From CALAZP01 sp041164265 (GTDB lineage: Bacteria > Bacteroidota > Bacteroidia > Chitinophagales > Saprospiraceae), in assembly GCA_041164265.1 (NCBI GenBank), contig JBEAPR010000136.1:1-53280 (forward strand): 53,280 nt of DNA, written 5' to 3'. Made by a program: the position numbers and the translations under genes. Every line of letters begins with the position of its first letter. Position 1 is the first letter of the stretch. Shown piece after piece: positions 35,390 to 44,148 of the stretch. The notes below the pieces were generated by a model that had not been told where the DNA came from, ran no database searches, and was given only the letters and a program-made list of their open reading frames with translations.

Positions 35390-35701
35390 ATGAGAAAGGC
35401 ACACGTATCTCTGAACCAAGACCAACTGCAGGTTTCCTCGGAAATCCTCAGAGCTATTGCTCACCCTTTAAGATTAAAAATATTAGAATTTATTGATGAA
35501 AATGACAACATTAACGTTAATAAAATTTATAACAATCTTAATCTAGAGCAATCTATAACTTCTCAGCATTTAAAAATTTTAAGAAGTGCTGGCTTGGTCA
35601 TTACAGAGAGAGATGGCAAGTACATCCACTACCGTATTGACTATCAAAAACTAAGTAATGCAGTGGGTGCAATTGGAAATTTCCTAGAAACCGAAGCGTA
35701 A
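35390..35701 (+). CDS. ArsR-family transcriptional regulator 2
   Basis: 103 residues, winged helix-turn-helix: LRAIAHPLRLKILEFIDEN, LEQSITSQHLKILRSAGLVITERDGKYIHYRID. It is a paralogue of the preceding gene, with the same helix core. No metal-binding cysteines. The tandem arrangement, separate leaders and shared 11-base element suggest cross-regulation or heterodimers. The regulated genes are not evident: neighbours are tsaB and lspA. A terminator follows directly. Confidence 0.9.
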   Translation: MRKAHVSLNQDQLQVSSEILRAIAHPLRLKILEFIDENDNINVNKIYNNLNLEQSITSQHLKILRSAGLVITERDGKYIHYRIDYQKLSNAVGAIGNFLETEA

Positions 35702-35722
35702 AATTCCAATTTGGAAAAAAAG

Positions 35723-35750
35723 AGGAGTCCTTCAATTAGACTCCTTTTTT
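35723..35750 (+). terminator. Bidirectional terminator at the ArsR2/lspA junction
   Basis: AGGAGTC (35723-35729) pairs with GACTCCT (35739-35745), loop nine bases, followed by TTTTTTT on the plus strand and preceded by an A-run (T-run on the minus strand). It suits both directions. The lspA stop (35732-35734) lies in the loop, so the right arm is made of lspA codons. The only convergent junction in the window with a visible terminator. Confidence 0.75.
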
Positions 35751-36385
35751 TCTTCCTCAGTTTCTTCTATTTTTTGATTCGCAAAGAAAGTTCTGTTGAA
35801 CAACAACATGTTAATAACCCCTAACGAAATGGAAGCATCAGCTACATTAAATACGGGTTGAAAAAACAGAATATGCTTACCTCCCCACAATGGCAACCAA
35901 TCTGGTAAAAATCCATTGATGATTGGGAAATAAAACATATCCACAACTTTGCCATGCAAAAATGATGAATAGCCCCCAGCTTCAGGAAAAATTTCAGCTA
36001 ATCCCCCATGGTAGGTAGATTCACTAAAAATCATGCCGTATACTGCGCTATCAATAATATTGCCTATAGCACCAGCTAGGATAAGAGAGAAACTAATTAA
36101 AATTCCCCTTTTAGCTCCACCGTTTAAAAGAAAGTTAAGGTAATAAACTAAAAAACCAACCGCAATAATCCTAAATATACTTAGTACCAATTTTCCATAC
36201 TCTCCACCTAGACTTAAACCAAAAGCCATTCCATTGTTTTCTACAAAATGTATTAAAGCCCAATCTAATCCTAGAATTCTAAACTCCTCTCCATATTCCA
36301 TGTGAGTCTTTACCCATATCTTGAGACTCTGGTCTATGGTCAAGACTATTAAAACTAGTGCTATAAGCCAAAATTTACTTTTCAA
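35732..36385 (-). CDS. lspA: Lipoprotein signal peptidase
   Basis: 217 residues, four membrane segments. Cleaves the signal of prolipoproteins before the lipidated Cys; many genes here encode such lipoproteins. Catalytic Asp pair D149 (KVVDM) and D183 (FNVADASI) are present, with ENNGMAFGL and GAIGNIID as further signatures. The 34 residues between the Asp pair are more than the ~19 usual in Proteobacteria, an insertion common in Bacteroidota. The charged tail EETEEEKKESN is cytoplasmic. It follows pdxA by 11 bases as an operon. Confidence 0.94.
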   Translation of the reverse strand: MKSKFWLIALVLIVLTIDQSLKIWVKTHMEYGEEFRILGLDWALIHFVENNGMAFGLSLGGEYGKLVLSIFRIIAVGFLVYYLNFLLNGGAKRGILISFSLILAGAIGNIIDSAVYGMIFSESTYHGGLAEIFPEAGGYSSFLHGKVVDMFYFPIINGFLPDWLPLWGGKHILFFQPVFNVADASISLGVINMLLFNRTFFANQKIEETEEEKKESN

Positions 36386-36396
36386 ATTTTTAATTT

Positions 36397-37473
36397 TTAT
36401 TCCTCCGAATCTGTGAGAATTTCATCCTCACCGTTATCAAAAATATTTTTTCTTGCTAAAGGATTAGCGTGGTCTTCTTGGTAATTCTTTCGGTTTCTCG
36501 CCAAATCTATTGCCGAATAAAGAGCGTGTCGAAAAGAAGTTGGATCTGCTTTGTTTTTACCTGCCAAATCAAATCCAGTTCCATGATCTGGTGAAGTTCG
36601 AACAATGGGAAGTCCTGCTGTAAAATTAGTGCCCTTGCCAAAAGCTAAAAGTTTGAAAGGCACCAATCCTTGATCATGGTACATAGCCATTATACCGTCA
36701 AACTTACTATAGGCACCACTTCCAAAAAAGCCATCAGCAGCAAATGGACCCATAACTAATTGTCCCTGCTCTTTTAATTCTTCAATTACCGGTTTTAAAG
36801 TTTGAATTTCCTCTTCGCCTATTACTCCGCCGTCCCCCGCATGCGGATTCAATCCTAAAATCGCAATTTTTGGCCTCTCTAGTCCGAAGTCTTTAACCAA
36901 ACTATCATGCATAACTTGAATTTTTTGGGTTAAAGTCCGTTTATCTAGATTAGCAGCAATTTCTTCGATAGGAATGTGGTTAGTAGCCATTCCAACCCGG
37001 AGGTTATCTTGCACCATGAACATTAAGCTTTCCTTAATTCCAAAAGCATCCGTAAGAAATTCAGTATGGCCTTTAAAAGGAAAATTGGCCAGTTGCATTG
37101 AAAATTTATTAATTGGAGCCGTTACTAAGGCTTCAATATGACCATCCTTCAAATCTTGTATAGCCCGCTCTAAAGCCTTAATTGCATAAACGCCACCTTC
37201 TTTAGTGGCCGTCCCCAAGTTAATGGTAACTGCCTCCTGCCAGCAATTTGCCACATTTACTTTTCCCTCTATAGGTCTTTCACCCAATTTTAATTGATTA
37301 AACCTAAAATCGTCATCTACGATATTCTTATGATAAGAAATTACCTTCGAGGCTCCATAAATAATTGGCGTACAGAGTGATAATATTCTATCATCTAAAA
37401 ATGTTTTAATAATAACCTCTGGTCCAATGCCATTTATATCTCCAATAGTAATACCTACCTTAATTCGATCCAT
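36397..37473 (-). CDS. pdxA: 4-hydroxythreonine-4-phosphate dehydrogenase
   Basis: 358 residues. Oxidises 4-hydroxythreonine-4-phosphate in the DXP-dependent pyridoxal phosphate pathway. The opening GITIGDINGIGPEVIIK, the substrate segment TAPINKFSMQLANFPFKGHTEFL and the metal histidines in LNPHAGDGG and MYHDQGLVPFK are diagnostic. First gene of the pdxA-lspA operon; divergent from rsmA with only about 42 bases between the starts used here. Confidence 0.95.
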   Translation of the reverse strand: MDRIKVGITIGDINGIGPEVIIKTFLDDRILSLCTPIIYGASKVISYHKNIVDDDFRFNQLKLGERPIEGKVNVANCWQEAVTINLGTATKEGGVYAIKALERAIQDLKDGHIEALVTAPINKFSMQLANFPFKGHTEFLTDAFGIKESLMFMVQDNLRVGMATNHIPIEEIAANLDKRTLTQKIQVMHDSLVKDFGLERPKIAILGLNPHAGDGGVIGEEEIQTLKPVIEELKEQGQLVMGPFAADGFFGSGAYSKFDGIMAMYHDQGLVPFKLLAFGKGTNFTAGLPIVRTSPDHGTGFDLAGKNKADPTSFRHALYSAIDLARNRKNYQEDHANPLARKNIFDNGEDEILTDSEE

Positions 37474-37515
37474 TTTTTATCTATATGTTTGTGTAACCTT
37501 CACAAAAATAACATT

Positions 37516-38283
37516 TTGAAAGCCAAAAAATCATTCGGACAACACTTTCTAAAAAACACACAAATTGCTGAAAAGATTGCAAAGGCAATGGACGGACAAG
37601 TTGAGCGTATTCTGGAAGTTGGCCCCGGCACTGGAAACTTGACTATCCATCTGATTAACCTTAATACAAAACTCAAATTAGTGGAAGCTGATCCAGATAT
37701 GGTAACAATTCTCAAAAAAAACCCTACCACAAGCCATTTGGAAATCATTGAAAAAGATTTTTTAAAGTTGTCCCTTGAAGAGTGTTTTAACCATTCCCCA
37801 TTCGGTCTAATTGGAAATTTTCCATATAATATTTCCTCTCAAATCATCTTCAAAATGCTAGAATACTCTGCTTATATCCCTATTATGGTGGGAATGTTTC
37901 AAAAAGAAGTTGCTGAGAGAATTGCTTCTAAACCAGGTACTAAATCCTACGGAGTTATTAGTGTGCTGACTCAAGCTAAATATACAGCAGAATACTTATT
38001 TACTGTGGACAAAAATGAATTTAACCCACCACCAAAAGTGCAATCTGGTGTAATTCGACTATTTAGAAAGGATAGTTTACATATTGATTATAATGAAAAG
38101 TTGTTTAAGCAAATCGTTAAAACTACCTTTGGTCAAAGAAGGAAAATGATTCGAAACACGCTTAAGGGCATTGTTCCAGAAAATTTTACACTGGATGATC
38201 CGTATTTCAATAAAAGGCCAGAGCAATTGAGCCTAACAGATTTCATTACCTTGACCCAAAAAATTGAAAACCATGACGCTTGA
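37516..38283 (+). CDS. rsmA: 16S rRNA dimethyladenosine transferase
   Basis: 255 residues from a TTG at 37516, giving LKAKKSFGQHFLKN like other RsmA proteins; another TTG at 37489 would add nine residues, and no ATG is available. Dimethylates A1518 and A1519 of 16S rRNA in late 30S assembly. SAM motif VGPGTGNLT, and catalytic NFPYNISSQI (NLPY-type). Its stop overlaps the yqeY gene start by eleven bases. The non-AUG start is firm, its exact position is not. Confidence 0.94.
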   Translation: MKAKKSFGQHFLKNTQIAEKIAKAMDGQVERILEVGPGTGNLTIHLINLNTKLKLVEADPDMVTILKKNPTTSHLEIIEKDFLKLSLEECFNHSPFGLIGNFPYNISSQIIFKMLEYSAYIPIMVGMFQKEVAERIASKPGTKSYGVISVLTQAKYTAEYLFTVDKNEFNPPPKVQSGVIRLFRKDSLHIDYNEKLFKQIVKTTFGQRRKMIRNTLKGIVPENFTLDDPYFNKRPEQLSLTDFITLTQKIENHDA

Positions 38284-38719
38284 AGAAAGAATAAATGCGG
38301 ACCTTAAAGCCGCAATGAAAGCAAAAGACGCCATTTCTCTCAGGGGAATTCGAGCTATTAAAGCTGCTATCTTATTAGCCAAGACGGATGGCTCTGGTAA
38401 AGAATTAAATGAAGAAAGTGAAATAAAACTGCTTCAAAAATTAATTAAACAAAGAAAAGATTCTCTTGAAATATACGAAAAACAAAATCGAGAGGATTTG
38501 GCCCAAACCGAAAAAGAAGAAATTGGTGTCATAGAGAAATACTTGCCTGAGCAACTCTCCCCCGAAGAATTAACCCTTGCATTACAGAATATAATTCAAG
38601 CAGTTGGAGCTACTTCTATCAAAGACTTAGGAAAAGTTATGGGCGCAGCTACTAAAGAACTTGCTGGAAAAGCCGATGGAAAAACCATATCAACCCTTTT
38701 AAAAAATTTACTTGCCTAA
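38273..38719 (+). CDS. GatB/YqeY domain protein
   Basis: The ATG at 38273 is preferred to a TTG at 38264; 148 residues. The YqeY family resembles the tRNA-binding tail of GatB. MTLEERINADLKAAMKAKD, the middle LLQKLIKQRKDSLEIYEKQNR and the C-terminal MGAATKELAGKADGKTI are typical. Possibly a tRNA-binding amidase-like helper; function unproven. Overlaps rsmA by 11 bases; the aldehyde dehydrogenase follows after nine. Confidence 0.93.
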   Translation: MTLEERINADLKAAMKAKDAISLRGIRAIKAAILLAKTDGSGKELNEESEIKLLQKLIKQRKDSLEIYEKQNREDLAQTEKEEIGVIEKYLPEQLSPEELTLALQNIIQAVGATSIKDLGKVMGAATKELAGKADGKTISTLLKNLLA

Positions 38720-38728
38720 ATTCTTATA

Positions 38729-40255
38729 ATGAACTTATCTTTTTTACAATCGCTACATCTAGAGGCCAATAATGCCGGAACTTCCACTGGTCAAAAAGAA
38801 TACCTTTCCAATCAATTTATAGAATCCTATTCCCCAATTGATGGCACACTTATTGGAAAAGTTAGTATCACCACCGAATCAGAATACCAAAATGTAGTCA
38901 CTAATGCTCAAGAAGCTTTTGGGAAATGGAGACTTATTCCCGCTCCACAAAGAGGGGAAATTATACGGCAGTATGGAAATACCCTAAGAAATGTAAAGGA
39001 AGACTTGGGAAAATTAGTTTCTCTGGAAATGGGAAAAAGTCTTCAGGAGGGATTGGGAGAAGTTCAAGAAATGATAGATATCTGCGATTTTGCTGTTGGT
39101 CTATCTAGACAACTCTATGGATTGACTATGCATTCTGAAAGGCCTTTTCACAGAATGTACGAACAATGGCACCCGTTGGGCATAATAGGTATCATTTCTG
39201 CTTTTAATTTCCCAGTGGCAGTTTGGTCTTGGAATGCTATGATCGCTTTTGCCTGCGGGGACGTTTGTATTTGGAAGGCATCCGAAAAAACGCCTTTATG
39301 TTCTGTGGCCTGTCAAAAGTTGTTTGCAAAAGTGATTAAAGATAACCACCTTCCCGAAGGCATCTCTAATATCGTAACTGGAGATTATCGTGTGGGAGAA
39401 TGGTTAACTAAAGATGCTAGAATCCCTTTAGTGTCCGCAACTGGTAGTACTAGAATGGGCAAAATAGTAGGCGTTGAAGTAGCTAAAAGACTGGGCAAAA
39501 CCATATTGGAATTAGGTGGAAACAATGCAATCATTGTTACTCCTTCCGCAGATTTAAATCTAGTACTTACTGGAGCACTTTTTGGAGCCGTTGGAACAGC
39601 TGGCCAAAGATGCACCAGTACCAGAAGACTTATCATACATCGAAGTATCTATAACGAAGTACGGGATAAACTTTCTACAGCATATAAACAAATTAAAATA
39701 GGCAACCCTCTGGATGCTAGCATTCATATGGGGCCATTAATTGATGAAATTGCAGTCAATAATTACATGGATACTTTAAAAAATATAGAGCTGGAAGGTG
39801 GCAAATTTGCCGTTCAAGGTGGCGTTCTCCAAGAAGGAGAATATGCTAAAGGTTATTTCGTAAAACCCTGTATTGCCGAAGTTTCTCCCAACAGCAAAGT
39901 AGCGCAAACTGAAACTTTTGCGCCGATCTTATATTTGATGTCTTACGACAAAATAGAAGAAGCTATTGCTATTAATAATGGCGTCCCTCAAGGTCTTTCT
40001 TCCGCGATCATGTCCAATGACGTAAAAGAATCCGAACAGTTTTTGTCTTGCGCTGGCTCTGATTGTGGAATTGCCAATGTCAATATTGGTACAAGTGGAG
40101 CAGAAATTGGCGGAGCATTTGGAGGCGAAAAAGAAACCGGTGGAGGGCGTGAAAGTGGTTCCGATGCTTGGAAAGCCTATATGAGAAGGCAAACCAATAC
40201 TATTAATTACAGTGAAGATTTACCGCTTGCACAAGGTATAAAATTTGATTTTTAA
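38729..40255 (+). CDS. Aldehyde dehydrogenase, ALDH7-like
   Basis: 508 residues. The NAD-binding core and catalytic Cys in GQRCTSTRRL fit the ALDH7 (antiquitin, aminoadipate-semialdehyde dehydrogenase) group, as do SAFNFPVAVWSWN, ELGGNNAIIV and the late GGAFGGEKETGGGRESGSDAW. Probable role: oxidation of 2-aminoadipate-6-semialdehyde in lysine breakdown; other lysine genes are not nearby. Same direction as rsmA-yqeY. Convergent with rlmN, the stops overlapping in TTAA. Confidence 0.93.
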   Translation: MNLSFLQSLHLEANNAGTSTGQKEYLSNQFIESYSPIDGTLIGKVSITTESEYQNVVTNAQEAFGKWRLIPAPQRGEIIRQYGNTLRNVKEDLGKLVSLEMGKSLQEGLGEVQEMIDICDFAVGLSRQLYGLTMHSERPFHRMYEQWHPLGIIGIISAFNFPVAVWSWNAMIAFACGDVCIWKASEKTPLCSVACQKLFAKVIKDNHLPEGISNIVTGDYRVGEWLTKDARIPLVSATGSTRMGKIVGVEVAKRLGKTILELGGNNAIIVTPSADLNLVLTGALFGAVGTAGQRCTSTRRLIIHRSIYNEVRDKLSTAYKQIKIGNPLDASIHMGPLIDEIAVNNYMDTLKNIELEGGKFAVQGGVLQEGEYAKGYFVKPCIAEVSPNSKVAQTETFAPILYLMSYDKIEEAIAINNGVPQGLSSAIMSNDVKESEQFLSCAGSDCGIANVNIGTSGAEIGGAFGGEKETGGGRESGSDAWKAYMRRQTNTINYSEDLPLAQGIKFDF

Positions 40256-41286
40256 CCTTTATTTGCCAGTTGTCCGCAAGCTGCATCAATATCTTTTCCC
40301 CTGCTCCTTCTAACGGTAACCATAATTTTTTTGTCCGTTAGATATTGAGCGAATTGGTCAATTGTGTTGATATCAGATTGTTGAAACATTCCATCTCCTA
40401 TTGGATTGTACTCAATAATGTTTACCCTTACAGGAAAATATCTACACAGCTTAAATAGTTGCATCGCATCCTCAAGGGAATCATTGAAATTTTTCAGCGC
40501 TATATATTCATAACTAATTCTATTACCCGTTTTCTGATAAAAATACACCAACGCAGACATTAAAGACTCCAAATTATTATGTTCATTAATCGGCATAATG
40601 TTATTCCGCTTTATATCTGTAGCAGCATGAAGAGATAAAGCTAAGTTTACCCGAATGTTATCATCAGCTAATTTTCGTATCATCTTAGCAATTCCCGCAG
40701 TGCTTATGGTAATTCTTCTAGGAGACATACCCAATCCCTCTGAACTAGTAATTATTTCAATACTTTTCATTACTTCACCATAAGCCAATAAGGGTTCTCC
40801 CATTCCCATATAAACTATATTCGTTACCGGCCTTCCAAATACCTTTTCACACTCTTTATTAACAAGAACAACCTGATCGAAAATCTCTGCCGCTTCAAGG
40901 TTTCGAATCCTTTTCATTTTGCCAGTGGCGCAAAAACTACAGGTAAGACTGCAGCCTACTTGACTGCTTACACATATTGTATATCTTTTATCTTTTTCTA
41001 CTGGAATTAAGACCGATTCAATAAAATGCCCATCGTGTAATTGAAATCGAAATTTAATTGTTCCATCTTCGCTACGCTGGATTTTATCTAGCATTATCCC
41101 ATTAATTACAAAATGATGGGACAATAAATCCCTTAGTGTCTTCGACAAATTGGTCATTTCTTCAAAACTACGAACTCCTTTTTGCCATAACCATTCACCT
41201 ATTTGCTTTGCCCTGAAAGTTTGCTGCTGATGACTTTTCATAAAAGAAACCAGTGCTTGTTTGTCTATTTTTCTAATATCTTCCAA
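40252..41286 (-). CDS. rlmN: 23S rRNA and tRNA A2503/A37 methyltransferase RlmN
   Basis: 344 residues, radical SAM. Methylates C2 of A2503 in 23S rRNA and A37 of some tRNAs. The 4Fe-4S Cys motif is C112-x3-C116-x2-C119 (GCSLTCSFC) and the C-terminal catalytic Cys is C337 (DAACGQL). SRRITISTAGIA and YMGMGEPL are the typical SAM-binding motifs. Divergent from rpoN across a 116-base gap containing a perfect palindrome. Confidence 0.95.
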   Translation of the reverse strand: MEDIRKIDKQALVSFMKSHQQQTFRAKQIGEWLWQKGVRSFEEMTNLSKTLRDLLSHHFVINGIMLDKIQRSEDGTIKFRFQLHDGHFIESVLIPVEKDKRYTICVSSQVGCSLTCSFCATGKMKRIRNLEAAEIFDQVVLVNKECEKVFGRPVTNIVYMGMGEPLLAYGEVMKSIEIITSSEGLGMSPRRITISTAGIAKMIRKLADDNIRVNLALSLHAATDIKRNNIMPINEHNNLESLMSALVYFYQKTGNRISYEYIALKNFNDSLEDAMQLFKLCRYFPVRVNIIEYNPIGDGMFQQSDINTIDQFAQYLTDKKIMVTVRRSRGKDIDAACGQLANKG

Positions 41287-41315
41287 AAGATGTATTATTT
41301 ATTTTTATAATATAA

Positions 41316-41332
41316 AAGCGTAATTTACGCTT
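41316..41332. promoter_or_regulatory. Palindrome between rlmN and rpoN
   Basis: AAGCGTAA-T-TTACGCTT: eight-base arms around one base, 30 bases before the rlmN start and 71 before rpoN. It contains the only G/C-rich bases in a strongly AT gap. No T-run follows. A binding site for a dimeric regulator of either gene is likely, the identity unknown. Confidence 0.45.
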
Positions 41333-41402
41333 CTAAATCAATAAACCCTAAAAGGACAAAATGCATTATATACATGTTTTGTTTCAATTAATCAAGTAAC
41401 TA

Positions 41403-42881
41403 ATGATCAGACAAGGACTAAGCCAAAAAATGCTGCAGAAATTGTCCCCACAACAAATTCAGTTGATGAAATTGTTGCAAGTTCCTGCTGACCAATTAGA
41501 ACAAAGAATTAAGGAGGAATTGGAGACTAATCCTGCATTAGAAGAAGGACTTCCAGAATCCTCTGAAAACACCGATTTTGACCAGGATGATTCAGATTAC
41601 AACGATAATAATGAAGATCGTTTTGAGTTGGACGATTATATGAATGAATATATTGAAGATGATCCAACCACTTATAAAACTAAAAACCATCTTCACTCTC
41701 AGGATGAAGATCAAAAAACCATCCCCATTCCTGTCGAAACCAGTTTCCATGATTATTTGGAACAGCAACTAGGCCTTTTAACTGCTCTAGATGAAAGACA
41801 ATCTACTATTGCGGATCAAATTATTGGTTCTATAGACGAGGATGGTTACTTAAGGCGAGACATCCCTTCTATTACAGATGATTTAATGTTTGCTCATAAT
41901 CTAATTGCAGAAGAAAGCGAAATTGAAGGTATCTTAAAATTAATCCAACAGTTTGACCCAGCAGGTGTAGGAGCACGCGATTTACAAGAATGCCTTTTGC
42001 TGCAAATGGAACATGCCTTAAATAGTCAATCTGATTCCAAGGCGCTGTTACTCGCTAAAACCATTCTCACTGATCATTTTGACGCGTTTACCAAAAAACA
42101 TTATGATAGATTAATCAAAACATTAGAAATCTCGGAAAATGACTTAAAGAATTCATTAGACGAAATTTTGCGATTAAATCCTAAACCAGCAAGCGCCTTC
42201 GTTGGCAATAGTTCAAAAAACAGCATCCAATATGTGATCCCAGATTTTTATATTTCCAATAGGGATGGCCTTCTTGAACTATCTCTACATTCTAAAAATG
42301 CACCCGATTTGTACATCAATGATCACTATAAAGATTTGTTGAAATCAGCAAAAAAGAACAACGGATTATCCCATAAAAAAGATAAGGAAACGCTAGTTTT
42401 TATCAAACAAAAAATAGATAGTGCAAAATGGTTTATAGATGCCATCAAACAAAGACAAGATACTTTGTACAGAACCATGTATGCCATACTTCAATACCAG
42501 TACGAGTATTTTTCAACTGGTGATGCTAAAAAACTAAAGCCAATGATTTTAAAAGACATATCCGACCTAACTGGTCTAGACATATCAACTATTTCCAGAG
42601 TGGTCAACAGCAAATTTGTTCAAAGTGAATTCGGTACCAAAAAACTAAAGGAATTTTTTTCTGAATCTATGCAAACAGATTCCGGAGAAGAAGTTTCCAC
42701 ACTCGAAGTCAAAAAAATTCTCAATGATTTGGTGGCAGTCGAAGACAAACGAAAGCCTCTTTCTGATGAAAAACTTAAAGAGCTATTAACAGATAAAGGA
42801 TATAATATTGCAAGGCGTACCGTAGCAAAGTATAGGGAACAGCTTAATATACCGGTAGCTAGATTGAGGAAAGCCCTTTAA
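41403..42881 (+). CDS. rpoN: RNA polymerase sigma-54 factor
   Basis: 492 residues. Region I starts RQGLSQKMLQKLSPQQIQLMKLLQVP, binding enhancer proteins; an acidic region II (DQDDSDYNDNNED) follows, then the core-binding part (FDPAGVGARDLQECLLLQ) and the RpoN box ARRTVAKYREQL near the C-terminus, recognising -24/-12 promoters. Complete. The 3' end overlaps the convergent aminotransferase by 23 bases. Enhancer-binding partners are outside the window. Confidence 0.97.
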   Translation: MIRQGLSQKMLQKLSPQQIQLMKLLQVPADQLEQRIKEELETNPALEEGLPESSENTDFDQDDSDYNDNNEDRFELDDYMNEYIEDDPTTYKTKNHLHSQDEDQKTIPIPVETSFHDYLEQQLGLLTALDERQSTIADQIIGSIDEDGYLRRDIPSITDDLMFAHNLIAEESEIEGILKLIQQFDPAGVGARDLQECLLLQMEHALNSQSDSKALLLAKTILTDHFDAFTKKHYDRLIKTLEISENDLKNSLDEILRLNPKPASAFVGNSSKNSIQYVIPDFYISNRDGLLELSLHSKNAPDLYINDHYKDLLKSAKKNNGLSHKKDKETLVFIKQKIDSAKWFIDAIKQRQDTLYRTMYAILQYQYEYFSTGDAKKLKPMILKDISDLTGLDISTISRVVNSKFVQSEFGTKKLKEFFSESMQTDSGEEVSTLEVKKILNDLVAVEDKRKPLSDEKLKELLTDKGYNIARRTVAKYREQLNIPVARLRKAL

Positions 42882-44043
42882 TTATAATCGAACAAGCTTT
42901 TTCAATTTCCTCATTTTGGATAATCAAAGGAGGTGCAATTCGAAGACTTCGGTTGTTAAATAAAAACCAATCTGTAACTACCCCATTATTTAAGCAGTAA
43001 TGTATTACTTTTTGAACTATTTCAAAATCTTCCAATTCAATCGCCATCATTAATCCACAATTTCGAACTTCCAAAATAGTCGGGTGAACCAACAATTCTT
43101 TAAACCAATTAGCTTTGGATTCCACCTCTTGAATGAGGTCGCCTTGGACCAAATATTGAGCAGTAGCTAAAGAAGCTGCACAACTTACCGGGTGACCACC
43201 AAAAGTAGTTATATGGCCAAGCGGTGGATTCTTGCTTAAGCTCTGCATAACAATATTTGACGCAATAAAAGCCCCAATAGGCATACCTCCCCCCATACCT
43301 TTTGCTAATAGCAGAATATCAGGCACAATACCAAATTGTTCAAATGCGAAAAAAGTGCCTGTCCTGCCAAACCCACATTGGATCTCATCCAAAATCAATA
43401 AAGCACCTACTTCCGAACACCTTTTTCTTAAACTACCCAAATATCCAGGCCTGGGTAATTTTACACCTGCTTCTCCTTGCACAGTTTCAATAATTACACA
43501 TGCCGTAGATTCGTCTATTTTATCCAGACATACTTCGCAATTGTAAGATATATGTCTTACTCCTGGCAATAAAGGATGAAAAGGTCCAGTAAAATCTTTA
43601 GGGTGCATTAGACTAGCCGCTCCTTGTGTGCTTCCATGATAGGCATTTTTACACGCAACTATATTAGGCCTGCCAGTAAATCTTTTAGCCAATTTCATCG
43701 CTCCTTCCGTAGCCTCTGACCCACTATTAACAAAATATACCGTGTCTAAGGGGTCTGGGAGAAGATTGCTAATAAAGGAAGCCAATTCTACTTGAGGGCT
43801 TAGAACATATTCGCCGTAAACTAAGGTATGAAGGTATTTTTGAGATTGGTCTATAATTGCAGAAACTACCTTGGGATGACAATGCCCAAGTGCACTTACA
43901 CCAATTCCAGCAATTAAATCCATATATTTTTTTCCGTCCCTAGCCTGCAAATACATACCACTAGCACTTACTACTTCTATTCCTAAAGGCATTTCACTAG
44001 TTTGAGCAAGATGATTAAGGAAAAGTTGTCTTTGAGAAATCAT
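42859..44043 (-). CDS. Class III aminotransferase (ornithine/acetylornithine type)
   Basis: 394 residues, PLP-dependent. The PLP lysine is K248 in LLAKGMGGGMPIGA; VNSGSEATEGAMKLAK, the DEIQCGFGRTG strand and the TFGGHPVSCAASLA segment are typical. Length and motifs suit acetylornithine, ornithine or another omega-amino transferase; the substrate is not decidable and no arginine genes are near. Its end overlaps rpoN by 23 bases. Single gene, divergent from the thioredoxin operon. Confidence 0.9.
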   Translation of the reverse strand: MISQRQLFLNHLAQTSEMPLGIEVVSASGMYLQARDGKKYMDLIAGIGVSALGHCHPKVVSAIIDQSQKYLHTLVYGEYVLSPQVELASFISNLLPDPLDTVYFVNSGSEATEGAMKLAKRFTGRPNIVACKNAYHGSTQGAASLMHPKDFTGPFHPLLPGVRHISYNCEVCLDKIDESTACVIIETVQGEAGVKLPRPGYLGSLRKRCSEVGALLILDEIQCGFGRTGTFFAFEQFGIVPDILLLAKGMGGGMPIGAFIASNIVMQSLSKNPPLGHITTFGGHPVSCAASLATAQYLVQGDLIQEVESKANWFKELLVHPTILEVRNCGLMMAIELEDFEIVQKVIHYCLNNGVVTDWFLFNNRSLRIAPPLIIQNEEIEKACSIIIKGLSSI

Positions 44044-44098
44044 TTTTTGACTTTTATTGCTTTCTATTGCTCGACTAGATAGTTCAATTTGTTATACC

Positions 44099-44133
44099 TA
44101 CCTTGTGCCAAGGTATCATAATTAGTACCTTTA
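44099..44133 (+). promoter_or_regulatory. Promoter of the thioredoxin-thiL-M28 operon with overlapping hairpin
   Basis: CTTG (44102-44105), 20 bases, TACCTTTA (44126-44133, one base off TAnnTTTG). Over the -33 box lies TACCTTG-TGC-CAAGGTA (44099-44115), a perfect 7-bp inverted repeat. A second alternative pairing, ATACCT (44094-44099) with AGGTAT (44111-44116), nests on it. A repressor bound here would cover the -33 box. Confidence 0.5.
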
Positions 44134-44148
44134 AATAAATCTTTTCAT

